Shown here piece by piece: positions 7,544-16,757 of a DNA stretch of 64,000 bases. Position 1 is the stretch's first letter; every line of letters starts with the position of its first letter. The stretch is taken from assembly GCA_041392065.1 (NCBI GenBank), contig JAWKMU010000001.1, positions 651,056 to 715,055 of the forward strand, written 5' to 3'. The position numbers and the translations under genes are program-made. This DNA is from CAJQLB01 sp041392065. Its GTDB lineage: Bacteria; Bacteroidota; Bacteroidia; Flavobacteriales; Flavobacteriaceae. Below the pieces are notes generated by a model, which did not search any database, had not been told where the DNA came from, and worked only from the letters and a program-made list of their open reading frames with translations.

Positions 7544-9973
7544 TTATCGCAACTCAGCACCAAGCTGTTTTTCAAAATTAGCTTGTAGCTTGCTCATAAT
7601 CTTATCAATCTCCTTATCTGTAAGTGTTTTGTGCTCATCTTGCAAGGTGAAGCTTACAGCATAACTCTTTTTGCCTTTTGACAGGTTTTTACCTTCGTAA
7701 ACATCAAACAAATTCACATTTTTAAGCAATTGCTTTTCAGTTTGATTTGCAATTTTGTGTATATCTTCAAACGAAACTGATTGGTCTAATAATAATGCAA
7801 AGTCACGTCTTACCTCAGGATATTTAGGAATATCTGTGAATGTGATTTTATTATGTTTTGCAACCTCAAGAATATTATCCCAATTAAAATCGGCAAACAA
7901 AACCTCTTGCGATATTCCGAATTTTTTCAAAATGGATTTCTTCACAATTCCAAAATCAACCAATGTGGTTTTGCCAAGACCAAGACTCAAACCTTCGCTA
8001 AACACATCATTTTTTATAGGTGATGTTCTTGCTCGTGATATTCCTAATCGGTTTAAAATAGCTTCAACAGTTCCTTTAAGAAAAAAGAAGTCGCTGGTTT
8101 TGTTTTCGGCATTCCAACGCTCTGTATTTTTATTTCCAGTTACCAATAAACTTAAATGCTTGTGCTCTTCGCGAGCATCATTATAGTTGTGATAGGTCTT
8201 GCCAAATTCAAATAATTTTAAACTGGTTTGTCTTCTGTTAATGTTGTGCTCTATGGCCTCTAATCCAGAAAACAACAAAGATTGTCTTAACACAGATAAA
8301 TCTGTACTTAAAGGATTAATCATGGTTACATTGTGTTCTTCTTTTAACTGCTCACTTAATTTTGCATAGTTAGGTGTTGTTAAAGAATTTGCCATAATTT
8401 CATAAAACCCTTGCGATACCAATTGGTTACCAACAACATTTTGCAATTTATGGTCTTCAAATCTTGAAGAATTCGATATGGAAGCATTTAATTTTTCAGT
8501 TGTTGTAACATTATTATAACCATAAACTCTTAAAATTTCTTCAATAATATCAGCTTCACGTTGCACATCATTTCTAAAAGCAGGAACGGTTAAACCTAAA
8601 CCAGTTTCAGTAACGTTGTTAATTTTAATGTCTAATGACATTAAAATACGTTTTATGGTTTCTCTTGGTATTTCTTCACCAATTAAATTCTTAGCCTTTT
8701 CAAAGCTTAATCTTACCTGAAAATCTTCAATTTTTACAGGATATTCATCAATCACATCACTAGTGATTTCACCATCAGCAATTTCTGCAATCAACAAAGC
8801 TGCACGTTTTAAGGCATATTCTGTAATATTTGGGTCAATGCCTCTTTCAAATCTAAACGATGCATCAGTATTTAATGCGTGACGTTTTGCAGTTTTTCTA
8901 ATGGAAACAGGATCAAAATAAGCACTTTCTAAAAAGATACTTGTCGTTTCTTCAGTTACTCCTGAATGAATACCACCAAAAACTCCAGCAATACACATTG
9001 GATTTTCTTTACCATCACAGATCATTAAGTCTTCCTCATGAAGTTCTCTTTCTACATCGTCTAAAGTGGTGAATTTGGTTCCAGTAGGTAGAGTTTTTAC
9101 TATGATTTTTTTGCCATTTATTTTATCTGCATCAAAGGCATGTAATGGCTGACCTAATTCGTGAAGCACATAATTGGTTGCGTCTACCACATTGTTAATT
9201 GGAGATAAGCCAATGGCTTTCAATCTGTGTTGTAACCAACTTGGTGAAGCTTCAACTTTTAGATCAGAAATAGTAACACCACAATATCTTGGAGCTCGTT
9301 TTTTGTCTTTTAAGTCAACATCAATTTTAAGCGAACGATTATCAACATGAAAAGCACTTACTGAAGGTGTTATTAGTTCTAAGTTTATTTCTTGCTGTAT
9401 TAGTCCAGCTTTTAAATCTCTTGCCACACCAAAATGGCTCATGGCATCTGCTCTGTTGGGTGTTAAACCAATTTCAAAAACTTGGTCGTTCTCTAATTTA
9501 AAAATATCTGCAACAGGTGTTCCAACTTTTATTGTTTTATCAAGAACCATAATACCATCGTGTGAAGTTCCTAAGCCAATTTCATCCTCTGAACAAATCA
9601 TACCTTCACTCACTTCACCACGAATTTTTCCTTTTTTTATAGTCCAAGCCTCACCTTCAAGAGTGTATAATGTTGTGCCAATAGTTGCTACAGGAACTTT
9701 TTGTCCTGCTGCAACATTAGGAGCACCACAAACTATGTGTAAAGGTTCTTTAGCGCCAACATTAACAGTGGTTATTTTTAAGCGATCTGCATTTGGATGT
9801 TGCTCACAAGTAAGTACCTCGCCAACAATAACGCCTTCCAAACCACCTTTAACCGATTGGTAGGCTTCAATACCTTCAATTTCAAGTCCTAAATCTGTTA
9901 GTAATTCGCCAGTTTTTTCGGCATTCCAATCAATTTTAATAAACTGCTTTAACCAATTATAAGAAATCTTCAT
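7544..9973 (-). CDS. pheT: Phenylalanine--tRNA ligase beta subunit
   Basis: The 809-residue product has the full beta-subunit layout: an OB-fold tRNA-binding domain (about 40-150, with VGEVLTCEQHPNADRL), the B3/B4 editing domain (about 210-400), the B5 domain (about 405-475), a catalytic-like core (about 485-690) and the C-terminal FDX-ACB anticodon-binding domain (about 715-808). It forms the alpha2-beta2 synthetase with PheS, which is not in this window. The start MKISYNWLKQFIKID is the usual one for the family. A TAnnTTTG box lies about 20 bases upstream on the minus strand. Confidence 0.97.
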   Translation of the reverse strand: MKISYNWLKQFIKIDWNAEKTGELLTDLGLEIEGIEAYQSVKGGLEGVIVGEVLTCEQHPNADRLKITTVNVGAKEPLHIVCGAPNVAAGQKVPVATIGTTLYTLEGEAWTIKKGKIRGEVSEGMICSEDEIGLGTSHDGIMVLDKTIKVGTPVADIFKLENDQVFEIGLTPNRADAMSHFGVARDLKAGLIQQEINLELITPSVSAFHVDNRSLKIDVDLKDKKRAPRYCGVTISDLKVEASPSWLQHRLKAIGLSPINNVVDATNYVLHELGQPLHAFDADKINGKKIIVKTLPTGTKFTTLDDVERELHEEDLMICDGKENPMCIAGVFGGIHSGVTEETTSIFLESAYFDPVSIRKTAKRHALNTDASFRFERGIDPNITEYALKRAALLIAEIADGEITSDVIDEYPVKIEDFQVRLSFEKAKNLIGEEIPRETIKRILMSLDIKINNVTETGLGLTVPAFRNDVQREADIIEEILRVYGYNNVTTTEKLNASISNSSRFEDHKLQNVVGNQLVSQGFYEIMANSLTTPNYAKLSEQLKEEHNVTMINPLSTDLSVLRQSLLFSGLEAIEHNINRRQTSLKLFEFGKTYHNYNDAREEHKHLSLLVTGNKNTERWNAENKTSDFFFLKGTVEAILNRLGISRARTSPIKNDVFSEGLSLGLGKTTLVDFGIVKKSILKKFGISQEVLFADFNWDNILEVAKHNKITFTDIPKYPEVRRDFALLLDQSVSFEDIHKIANQTEKQLLKNVNLFDVYEGKNLSKGKKSYAVSFTLQDEHKTLTDKEIDKIMSKLQANFEKQLGAELR

Positions 9974-9993
9974 CGTGTAGTCTTTACAATTGG

Positions 9994-10001
9994 CAAATAT
10001 A
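9994..10001 (-). promoter_or_regulatory. Predicted -7 box of pheT
   Basis: Read on the minus strand this is TATATTTG, a match to TAnnTTTG, 21 bases upstream of the pheT ATG. I see no convincing TTG at the expected -33 distance. Confidence 0.4.
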
Positions 10002-10093
10002 ATAATACTTCACTTTTAACTCTAAGTGTATCCTCATTTTTTTATGTAAGTAAAATGTTGTTATTTCGAACTATGGGAACAAATTATTTAGCC

Positions 10094-11302
10094 ATGCGAA
10101 TCAGTTTAATAGTAATTCTTTTTCTTTCAATCTTGTCTTGTAAAGAAAATGAAACAAAAACTCTTAAAAAAGGATATTACAGAGGAAGTTTAATAGCACA
10201 AGATAATCAATCGATGCCTTTTATTTTTGAAGTGACTTCTGAAACCACTTTAAAAATATTTAATGCTGATGAAGTTATTGATGTAGATGAAATTGAATAT
10301 AGAAATGATTCAGTATATATTAAACTGCCTTATTTTGAAACTGTAATTGCCGCTAAACTTGAAGGTGATAATTTACAAGGTCAATGGATTGAAGAAGACA
10401 GAGATAGGAGTGTAGCTATTTATGCAAAGTATGGCATTAAAAACCGATTTGATGAACCTGAAGCTAATAAATTTATAGATGTTTTTGGAGTTTGGGAAAT
10501 GGAGTTTGATAATTATGGAAGTATTTATCCTGCAAAAGCTGTATTAGAACAAAATAAGAACAAAGTAACAGGAACTATTAGAACACCAACTGGAGATTAT
10601 CGGTTTTTGGAGGGTGTTGTAAGTAATGATACTTTGAAAATTTCAACCTTTGACGGAGCTCATGCGTTTTTATTTAAAGCTCATGTAACCGATTCTTCTA
10701 TGGTTGGAAATTTTTACTCAGGAAATCATTCCCTTGAAACCTTTGTTGGGAAGCCAAATCCTAACTTTGAATTGCCAGATGAATACACTTTAACTTTTAT
10801 CAACGAAGGTTATGACACCTTTAATTTTTCTTTTCCAAATTTAGAAGGAAACATGGTTTCCATAACAGACGAAAAATTTAAAAATAAAGTTGTTTTAGTC
10901 CAGTTGATGGGTTCTTATTGTCCAAATTGTTTAGACGAAACTAAATTCTACTCAAAATTTTATGAAGCTAATAAGGATAAGGGTTTAGAGATAGTCGCCT
11001 TAGCTTTTGAGAACGCAAAAACCAAGGAAAAAGCAATTAAAGGTATAAATAGAATGAAAGAACGTGTTGGCTTAAATTATGAAATCTTATTGGCACAAAT
11101 AGGTACTAATGATAAAGGCAAAGCACAAGAAAAAATGCCAATGTTAAATAAAGTTGTGTCCTATCCAACAACAATTTACTTAGATAGAACTGGAAAAGTT
11201 AGAAAAATACATACAGGTTTTAATGGTCCAGCCACAGGTGAAAAATATGAGAGTTTTAAAGTTGAATTTGAAGTTTTTTTAAACACCTTACTTTCAGAAT
11301 AG
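10094..11302 (+). CDS. Thioredoxin-fold lipoprotein (redoxin/TlpA-like)
   Basis: Starting at the ATG at 10094 gives 402 residues with a clean signal peptide and lipobox (LSILSC, C16). The upstream start at 10055 would place 13 polar residues before the signal peptide and is less likely. Residues 25-225 form a beta-rich domain repeated in two halves (GYYRGSLIA and GVWEMEFDNYG segments). A thioredoxin-like domain follows from about 245, with the redox pair C276-P-N-C279 in GSYCPNCLDE. It should act on disulfides or peroxides on the periplasmic face. The active site is CPNC rather than the more usual CxPC of TlpA reductases. Confidence 0.75.
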   Translation: MRISLIVILFLSILSCKENETKTLKKGYYRGSLIAQDNQSMPFIFEVTSETTLKIFNADEVIDVDEIEYRNDSVYIKLPYFETVIAAKLEGDNLQGQWIEEDRDRSVAIYAKYGIKNRFDEPEANKFIDVFGVWEMEFDNYGSIYPAKAVLEQNKNKVTGTIRTPTGDYRFLEGVVSNDTLKISTFDGAHAFLFKAHVTDSSMVGNFYSGNHSLETFVGKPNPNFELPDEYTLTFINEGYDTFNFSFPNLEGNMVSITDEKFKNKVVLVQLMGSYCPNCLDETKFYSKFYEANKDKGLEIVALAFENAKTKEKAIKGINRMKERVGLNYEILLAQIGTNDKGKAQEKMPMLNKVVSYPTTIYLDRTGKVRKIHTGFNGPATGEKYESFKVEFEVFLNTLLSE

Positions 11303-11420
11303 GCTTTAATTGCAATCGTTAAATTCTTCCTAACATTAAGTTAATTAACAAACTGCTAACATTTTAGAGGACATTCTCATCCTACTTTTAAGATGTAAAC
11401 AATCAAAACAATCAATCAAA

Positions 11421-12530
11421 ATGAAACAACTCAACCCTTTGGTATATGTTGTGCTATTTGTCACATCATTACTTACAACTAATAATACAAATGCTCAATT
11501 AAATCTACCAGCAGGAAGTCAGAAAGCTTCCGTTTCTCAGACTGTTGGTATTACCAATATTAGTATAAATTATTCAAGACCAAGTGTAAATGGACGCGAA
11601 ATTTGGGGAGCATTAGTGCCTTATGGAATGAATAACCTTGGATTTGGAACTGCAAAAGAATCTCCATGGAGAGCAGGAGCAAACGAAAATACTACCATTA
11701 AATTTACAACTGATGTTTCTGTAGAAGGAAAACCTATTTCAGCTGGAGAATATGGACTGCATGTTGTTGTTAAAGAAGATGGAGGAGCTACTATAATTTT
11801 CTCCAAAAACCACACTGCTTGGGGAAGTTTTTTTTATGAGCCAAGTGAAGATGCGCTTAGAGTTGAGGTGCAAACCAATACCATTCCTCATGTAGAACAG
11901 CTAACTTATAATTTTATTGATGTAACAGCTAATTCTGTTATTGTAGTTTTAAATTGGGAAAAAAAACAAATTCCTTTTAAAATAGAAGTCGATGTTACTA
12001 ATATGGTTTTAGCTGATATTAGGAGAAAACTTCAAGATCAGCCAGGATTTACAAGACAAACTTGGGAACAAGCTGCAGCATTTTCTATGAATAATGGAGG
12101 TGATTTAGAGGAAGCTTTAAGTTGGATTAACAATGCTATTGCATGACAATTCTACAGTCAGCAAGATTTTAACAACACAAATATTAAAGCAGGTATCCTT
12201 AATAGAATGGGAAGACAACAAGAAGCTTTAGCTCTTTATGATAATTATTTGCCAAACGCAACGTTATTAGAAGTACATCAGTTAGGAAGGCAATACATTC
12301 AAATGGGAATGAAAGATAAGGCGTTAGAAGTTTTTAAATTGAATGCAAAGAAGCATTCAGATACTTGGCCAGTTGATTATGGTTTGGCTAGAGGATATTC
12401 AGCAATAGGTGATTATAAAAAAGCTTTAACTCATTTAAAGAAAGCTTATGCCAGAGTGCCTGATGCGCTAAACAAAGGTGCTGTTGAAGCAAATATTGCA
12501 AAATTGGAAAAAGGAGAAGATATCAATTAA
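11421..12530 (+). pseudogene. DUF2911 + TPR protein gene interrupted by one in-frame TGA
   Basis: The first part (11421-12146, 241 residues) has a signal peptide ending NAQ, a DUF2911 domain (about 30-180) and the start of a helical repeat. The frame stops at TGA 12144-12146 but continues uninterrupted in the same phase for 127 more codons to 12530. That second part reads QFYSQQDFNNTNIKAGILNR and then clear TPR-type helices (GRQQEALALYDNYLP, DYKKALTHLKKAYAR). Family members carry both parts in one chain of about 370 residues. It is therefore one gene with a single nonsense codon: a recent pseudogene, a base-call error, or readthrough. The next base after TGA is C, a comparatively leaky context in other bacteria. 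An ATG at 12207 could restart the tail, but without a signal peptide. Confidence 0.85.
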
Positions 12531-12556
12531 AAAACGAACAGTCAATGTTTAGTTTT

Positions 12557-12602
12557 GCCCAAAGTTCTCTTGTTGGTTGGTTAGAGACTTTGGGCTTTTT
12601 TT
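12557..12602 (+). terminator. Rho-independent terminator after the DUF2911 gene
   Basis: GCCCAAAG at 12557-12564 pairs with CTTTGGGC at 12588-12595. CTCT/AGAG extends the stem with a bulged T, and T7 follows. It lies 26 bases after the tail stop codon and overlaps the last bases of recG on the other strand. Confidence 0.8.
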
Positions 12603-15138
12603 AGCTTATATAATTCCAAATATTCTTGTATTTACTAAGTTGTCTATAAGTATTGAGAATTATATTATTTTCAGGATTAGAAAGTGAAGGATCGTTTGTT
12701 AAAACGCGTTTAGCATAATAACGAGCTTGTTGTAAAATATCTTTATCCTTAATAATATCTGCAATTTTTAAATTCAACACACCACTTTGCTGAGTTCCCA
12801 TAATATCTCCAGGACCTCGTAATTTTAAATCGACTTCAGCAATGTCAAAACCATCATTGGTTTTTACCATAGTTTCCAATCGTGTTTTACTATCATTGCT
12901 TAATTTGTGTCCAGTCATAAGTATACAATAGCTTTGCTCTGCACCTCGTCCAACACGACCTCTTAACTGATGTAATTGTGATAAACCAAATCGCTCAGCA
13001 CTTTCAATAACCATAACCGAAGCATTTGGCACATTTACACCAACTTCAATTACAGTAGTAGCAACCATAATTTGGGTTTGGCCTTTCACAAAACGTTGCA
13101 TTTCGTAATCTTTGTCTGCAGCTTTCATTTTTCCATGAACTATTGAAATCTGATAGTCTGGTTTTGGGAAATCACGTTCTAAGCTTGCATAGCCATCCAT
13201 TAAATCTTTATAATCCATAGTTTCACTTTCTTGGATTAATGGATAAACAATATAAGCTTGTCTGCCTTTTTTAATTTCATCTTTCAAAAATCGCCAAACT
13301 TTTAGTCGATTGTTATCATAACGATGCACTGTTTTTATGTCCTTCCTTCCAGGAGGTAATTCGTCAATTATGGAGATATCTAAGTCGCCATAGACAGACA
13401 TTGCTAAGGTTCTTGGAATTGGTGTAGCAGTCATAATTAAAATGTGAGGAGGAACAGAAGCCTCTCCAGCCTCTCCAGAGGAGAGGGTTTTTAATTGTTT
13501 TTCGATTTCGTTTAGTACATTTTCAATGTCTCCGATTACTTGCTCATTTGTAAAACGGATAACTTTAAATCCTAAATCTTTTAAAATTAAGGTTCTGATT
13601 TCATCAACTTCTGTTTGTTGCAAACTATTGTGAAAACCTCCATCAACTTCGATGGCTAATTTTTTTTCAATATTAACAAAATCAACTATGAACTCGTCAA
13701 TGATGTGTTGTCTTCTAAATTTGTAATCAAGTTTTTTTGCTCTTAAACATTCCCACAAAATACGTTCAGCTTCTGTACTATTTTTTTTGTTTTCCTGTTG
13801 TAGTTCTTTCAATAATTTATAAGTAGATGGTCGTGCAGTTTTGTATCTATTAATCACAGTTTTTACATCCTCCTTCTGGGAGGATTGAGGAGGGCCTTTA
13901 TGCCATAATTTGCTTCTTTGTTCAACTCCAAATCGATGTTGTTCATCAATGATTGCAAGACCTAAATTTTTAAATTTCACCTTATCTTCTAGCAGTGCAT
14001 GAGTGCCAATTAGTATCTGTAAATTACCATTTTCGAGCGATTCATGAATTTTTTTTCTTTCTGAAGTATTAGTTGAACCAGTTAATAGTTTAATACTGAT
14101 TTTCAATTTATTACAATATTCATATAATCCATTATAGTGTTGGACTGACAAAATTTCAGTTGGAGCCATTAAACAGGCTTGAAAACCGTTGTCAAGTGCT
14201 ATAAACATTGACATTAGCGCTACAATGGTCTTTCCAGAACCAACATCTCCTTGTAAAAGTCGATTCATTTGTGCATTGCTGCCTAAATCGTGTCTAATTT
14301 CTTTGATAACTCGTTTCTGAGCATTGGTTAATTCAAAGGGTAAATGGTTTTCAAAAAAAGAATTAAAATAGCTGCCTACTTTTTCAAAAGAGAAGCCTTT
14401 TATTTTTGATTTATGAATCAGATTTTTTAAAATTAATTGTAGTTGAATGTAAAATAATTCTTCAAACTTTAAACGAAACTGGGCTCGAGCTAAAAGCGAT
14501 TGTGATTTCGGAAAATGAATATTGAAAAGTGCTTCAGATTTTGATATTAATTTTTGTTCTTTAATCAATTGTTCAGATAAAGTTTCGGTAAATTTACCTT
14601 TGGTGTCCAAAAACAGCTGCTGCATGATTTTTATAATCACACGATTTGTAATGCCTTTGTTGGAAAGCTTTTCTGTTGATGGGTAAACAGCTTGCATAGC
14701 TGTACTTAAATTCTTTTCATGATCATTAAGCAATTCCATTTCTGGGTGAGGCATACTAAATGTGCCATTAAACCAATTTGTTTTTCCAAATATCACATAA
14801 GTAGTGTTGGTTTTTATGCTCTCTCTAATCCATTTATGACCTCTAAACCACACCAATTCCATAGTTCCTGTTTCATCTTGAAAAGTAGCAACCAGACGTT
14901 TCCCTCTTTTTTGAGCCACTTCTTTCAGGCTTGTTATTTGTCCAATAATTTGAACTTCGGCAGAGTTTTGTTGTAGTTGTTTTATTTTATAATATTGAGT
15001 TCTATCAATATATCTATTTGGGAATAGGTTAATTAAATCCTGATAAGTGTGAATGCCAAGCTCCTTACGCAACAAGTCTGCACGATTTGGACCAACGCCT
15101 TTTAAATAATCTATAGGTGTTTGGAGATTTGTATTCAT
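12601..15138 (-). CDS. recG: ATP-dependent DNA helicase RecG with an internal DUF559 nuclease insertion
   Basis: RecG remodels stalled replication forks and Holliday junctions. The N-terminal wedge/OB region (1-260), Walker A (GDVGSGKT, 297-304), DEQH (398-401), motif III (TATP, 570-573) and the C-terminal helicase domain with QLRGRVGRG are all intact and in frame. The protein has 845 residues where about 700 are usual. The excess is a 147-residue segment (416-562) between DEQH and TATP. That segment is a complete DUF559/Vsr-like PD-(D/E)XK nuclease: TEAERILWECLR (455-466), KFRRQHII (473-480), IVDF (484-487) and LAIEVDGGFH (494-503). Deleting 147 codons gives HKGPPHILIMTATP, the normal RecG sequence. 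Whether the helicase still works with a nuclease in this loop is unknown. Confidence 0.95.
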   Translation of the reverse strand: MNTNLQTPIDYLKGVGPNRADLLRKELGIHTYQDLINLFPNRYIDRTQYYKIKQLQQNSAEVQIIGQITSLKEVAQKRGKRLVATFQDETGTMELVWFRGHKWIRESIKTNTTYVIFGKTNWFNGTFSMPHPEMELLNDHEKNLSTAMQAVYPSTEKLSNKGITNRVIIKIMQQLFLDTKGKFTETLSEQLIKEQKLISKSEALFNIHFPKSQSLLARAQFRLKFEELFYIQLQLILKNLIHKSKIKGFSFEKVGSYFNSFFENHLPFELTNAQKRVIKEIRHDLGSNAQMNRLLQGDVGSGKTIVALMSMFIALDNGFQACLMAPTEILSVQHYNGLYEYCNKLKISIKLLTGSTNTSERKKIHESLENGNLQILIGTHALLEDKVKFKNLGLAIIDEQHRFGVEQRSKLWHKGPPQSSQKEDVKTVINRYKTARPSTYKLLKELQQENKKNSTEAERILWECLRAKKLDYKFRRQHIIDEFIVDFVNIEKKLAIEVDGGFHNSLQQTEVDEIRTLILKDLGFKVIRFTNEQVIGDIENVLNEIEKQLKTLSSGEAGEASVPPHILIMTATPIPRTLAMSVYGDLDISIIDELPPGRKDIKTVHRYDNNRLKVWRFLKDEIKKGRQAYIVYPLIQESETMDYKDLMDGYASLERDFPKPDYQISIVHGKMKAADKDYEMQRFVKGQTQIMVATTVIEVGVNVPNASVMVIESAERFGLSQLHQLRGRVGRGAEQSYCILMTGHKLSNDSKTRLETMVKTNDGFDIAEVDLKLRGPGDIMGTQQSGVLNLKIADIIKDKDILQQARYYAKRVLTNDPSLSNPENNIILNTYRQLSKYKNIWNYIS
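13445..13893 (-). mobile_element. In-frame DUF559 endonuclease insertion within recG, with direct-repeat boundaries
   Basis: On the plus strand TGAGGAGG occurs at 13445-13452 and again at 13886-13893. The distance between the copies is 441 bases, exactly 147 codons. Just inside each copy lies a small palindrome: CCTCTCC-tct-GGAGAGG at the nuclease's 3' end and TCCT-cccaga-AGGA at its 5' end. The 3' palindrome is followed by a second GGAGAGG. The nuclease frame has no ATG of its own, but an in-frame GTG codes residue 428. These features suggest a mobile insert that keeps the host gene readable. The nuclease family is well known; the idea that the repeats are target duplications or recombination boundaries is inference. 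Confidence 0.75.
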
Positions 15139-15193
15139 TCAACTAAAATAATTCTTTTGTTAGTATTAACAATGGTAATTCATATTTTGGTTT

Positions 15194-15201
15194 TAACTTT
15201 G
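15194..15201 (+). promoter_or_regulatory. Predicted -7 box of the patatin gene
   Basis: TAACTTTG fits TAnnTTTG and ends 16 bases before the ATG at 15218, in the divergent gap between recG and the patatin gene. Confidence 0.45.
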
Positions 15202-15217
15202 TTAAATAAGTAATTAA

Positions 15218-16126
15218 ATGAGAGCATTAGTCATATCAGGAGGAGGAAGTAAAGGCGCATTTGCAGGAGGTGTTGCACAATACCTTATGAAAGATCTTGG
15301 TAAGGAATACGATATGTTTTTGGGAACTTCCACAGGAAGTTTGCTTATTCCGCATTTGTCCTTAAATAAAATTGATAAAATTTACGACATCTTTACTAAT
15401 GTACAGCAGGATGATATTTTTAGTGTAAGCCCTTTTGTTCAGCGTAAAAAAGGAGATAGAGAGTTCGTGTCTATAGATTTTATAAACTCTTTATGGCAAT
15501 TTATCAGAATGAAAAGGACTTTTGGTGAAAGTAAGGCGTTAAGACGCAATATAAAGAAACGTTTTACAGAAGATGAGTATCATCTTATTCGTGCCACTAA
15601 AGAAGATGTTGTGGTTACTGTGTCTAATTTGTCTATGAATAGAGTAGAATATAAGTCCATAAAAGAATGTACTTATGAAGAGTTTTGCAATTGGATTTGG
15701 ATTTCGTGTAATTACATTCCATTTATGTCCTTAGCTACTGTTGATGGTTTTGAATATGCAGATGGAGGTTTGGGTTGTGTGATTCCTATACGTGAAGCTA
15801 TTTTAAGAGGTGCTACAGAGGTTGATGCTGTGGTTTTGGAATCTCAGAATATGGAAAAGCAAAAAGTGCTTGGTAAAAATCCTTTTTCACTAATGTTAAG
15901 CTTGTTTGGTCATTTACTTGACCAAGTTGAGCAAAACGACATTACTATTGGAAAATTAGCAGCAAAAAATAAAGATGTTAAGTTAAATATTTATTACACA
16001 CCAACAACGCTAACTGAAAATTCGCTAATTTTTAGTAAACGTTTAATGGTAAATTGGTGGCAGCAAGGATATGAATATGCTAAGAAAAAACATCAAGCAA
16101 GTTTATCAAACGATTTGAAAGAATAG
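15218..16126 (+). CDS. Patatin-like phospholipase (RssA-type)
   Basis: This 302-residue protein has the patatin catalytic dyad. The oxyanion loop GGGSKG is at 8-13, the nucleophile is S38 in GTSTG (36-40), and the aspartate is D182 in ADGG (181-184). The enzyme should hydrolyse acyl esters of phospholipids or similar lipids. No signal peptide is present, so it acts from the cytosol or on the inner leaflet. Its end converges with the next minus-strand gene with 3 bases between. The lipid substrate is not known. Confidence 0.9.
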   Translation: MRALVISGGGSKGAFAGGVAQYLMKDLGKEYDMFLGTSTGSLLIPHLSLNKIDKIYDIFTNVQQDDIFSVSPFVQRKKGDREFVSIDFINSLWQFIRMKRTFGESKALRRNIKKRFTEDEYHLIRATKEDVVVTVSNLSMNRVEYKSIKECTYEEFCNWIWISCNYIPFMSLATVDGFEYADGGLGCVIPIREAILRGATEVDAVVLESQNMEKQKVLGKNPFSLMLSLFGHLLDQVEQNDITIGKLAAKNKDVKLNIYYTPTTLTENSLIFSKRLMVNWWQQGYEYAKKKHQASLSNDLKE

Positions 16127-16129
16127 TCT

Positions 16130-16651
16130 TTACCACAGCTCACTAACTTCGTTTTTCACATAAGAAAGTGCAGCATCACTTGGAGCGCGTTTCTCCATCA
16201 TTTCGGTTAATATAACTTCGCGTAGCTTGTTTGCTGAGTTAGTTTTTTCGTTTAAAGAAGCTTTTCTAATAAGTTGAATTGTGGCACTTTTTGCTGCGCA
16301 AATAATATTCCAGCATTCATCACTTATATAGATTTGTTGCGATAAATTATGTTCAAATTCTTGTTCAATACTTGCTATAAGTAAAGATTCATAACTATCT
16401 TTATCAGAAGATGTTGGAGATATTCTAACTAATAATTTATTTGGTGAAATGCGCTCCAAAAAAAGAGCCATACGCTCGTAAGCTTGTAAACGAATAGGTA
16501 AAGCGTTTACTTGTAAATCTTTGTGTAATAAAAAACGTCTTCTGCCATCTTCGTTTTTGGTGTGTTCTTTAAAAAAGTAATAGGCAATCATTCCAGTAAT
16601 TAGTGCAGGAACTGCATATAAAAAGACTTCAAAAATTTTTTCTATGTCCAT
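16130..16651 (-). CDS. Single-pass membrane protein, DUF7935-like
   Basis: The 173-residue product has one N-terminal membrane helix (about 8-27, VFLYAVPALITGMIAYYFF) followed by a charged helical cytosolic domain with LQAYERMALFLERISP (56-71). I associate this arrangement with the Bacteroidota DUF7935 family, which is of unknown function. It is separated from the upstream glutamate-synthase-like gene by about 80 bases carrying short repeats, and the two may share a transcript. No catalytic motif is visible. Confidence 0.6.
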   Translation of the reverse strand: MDIEKIFEVFLYAVPALITGMIAYYFFKEHTKNEDGRRRFLLHKDLQVNALPIRLQAYERMALFLERISPNKLLVRISPTSSDKDSYESLLIASIEQEFEHNLSQQIYISDECWNIICAAKSATIQLIRKASLNEKTNSANKLREVILTEMMEKRAPSDAALSYVKNEVSELW

Positions 16652-16723
16652 CTTGTTTATGTATTTTATTATTGAGGCGTTATTATTATGTTTATTTTTA
16701 TCGCTTTCAGATTTTAATTTTAG

Positions 16724-16757
16724 AAACTGTTTACTGCGACTGTAAACTGTCTACTGA
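16724..16757. repeat. ACTG-type short repeat cluster overlapping a gene end
   Basis: AAACTGTTTACTG, GACTGTAAACTG and TCTACTG occur in a row. The run covers the stop codon and last codons of the flavoprotein gene on the minus strand (its tail VDSLQSQ is encoded by the repeat). It resembles the cluster at 1724-1750. Confidence 0.6.

Noticed and set aside
12601..15138. Intein inside RecG
   Set aside because: The insert lacks intein splicing blocks (no Cys/Ser at the start, no His-Asn end); it is a DUF559 nuclease with repeat boundaries.
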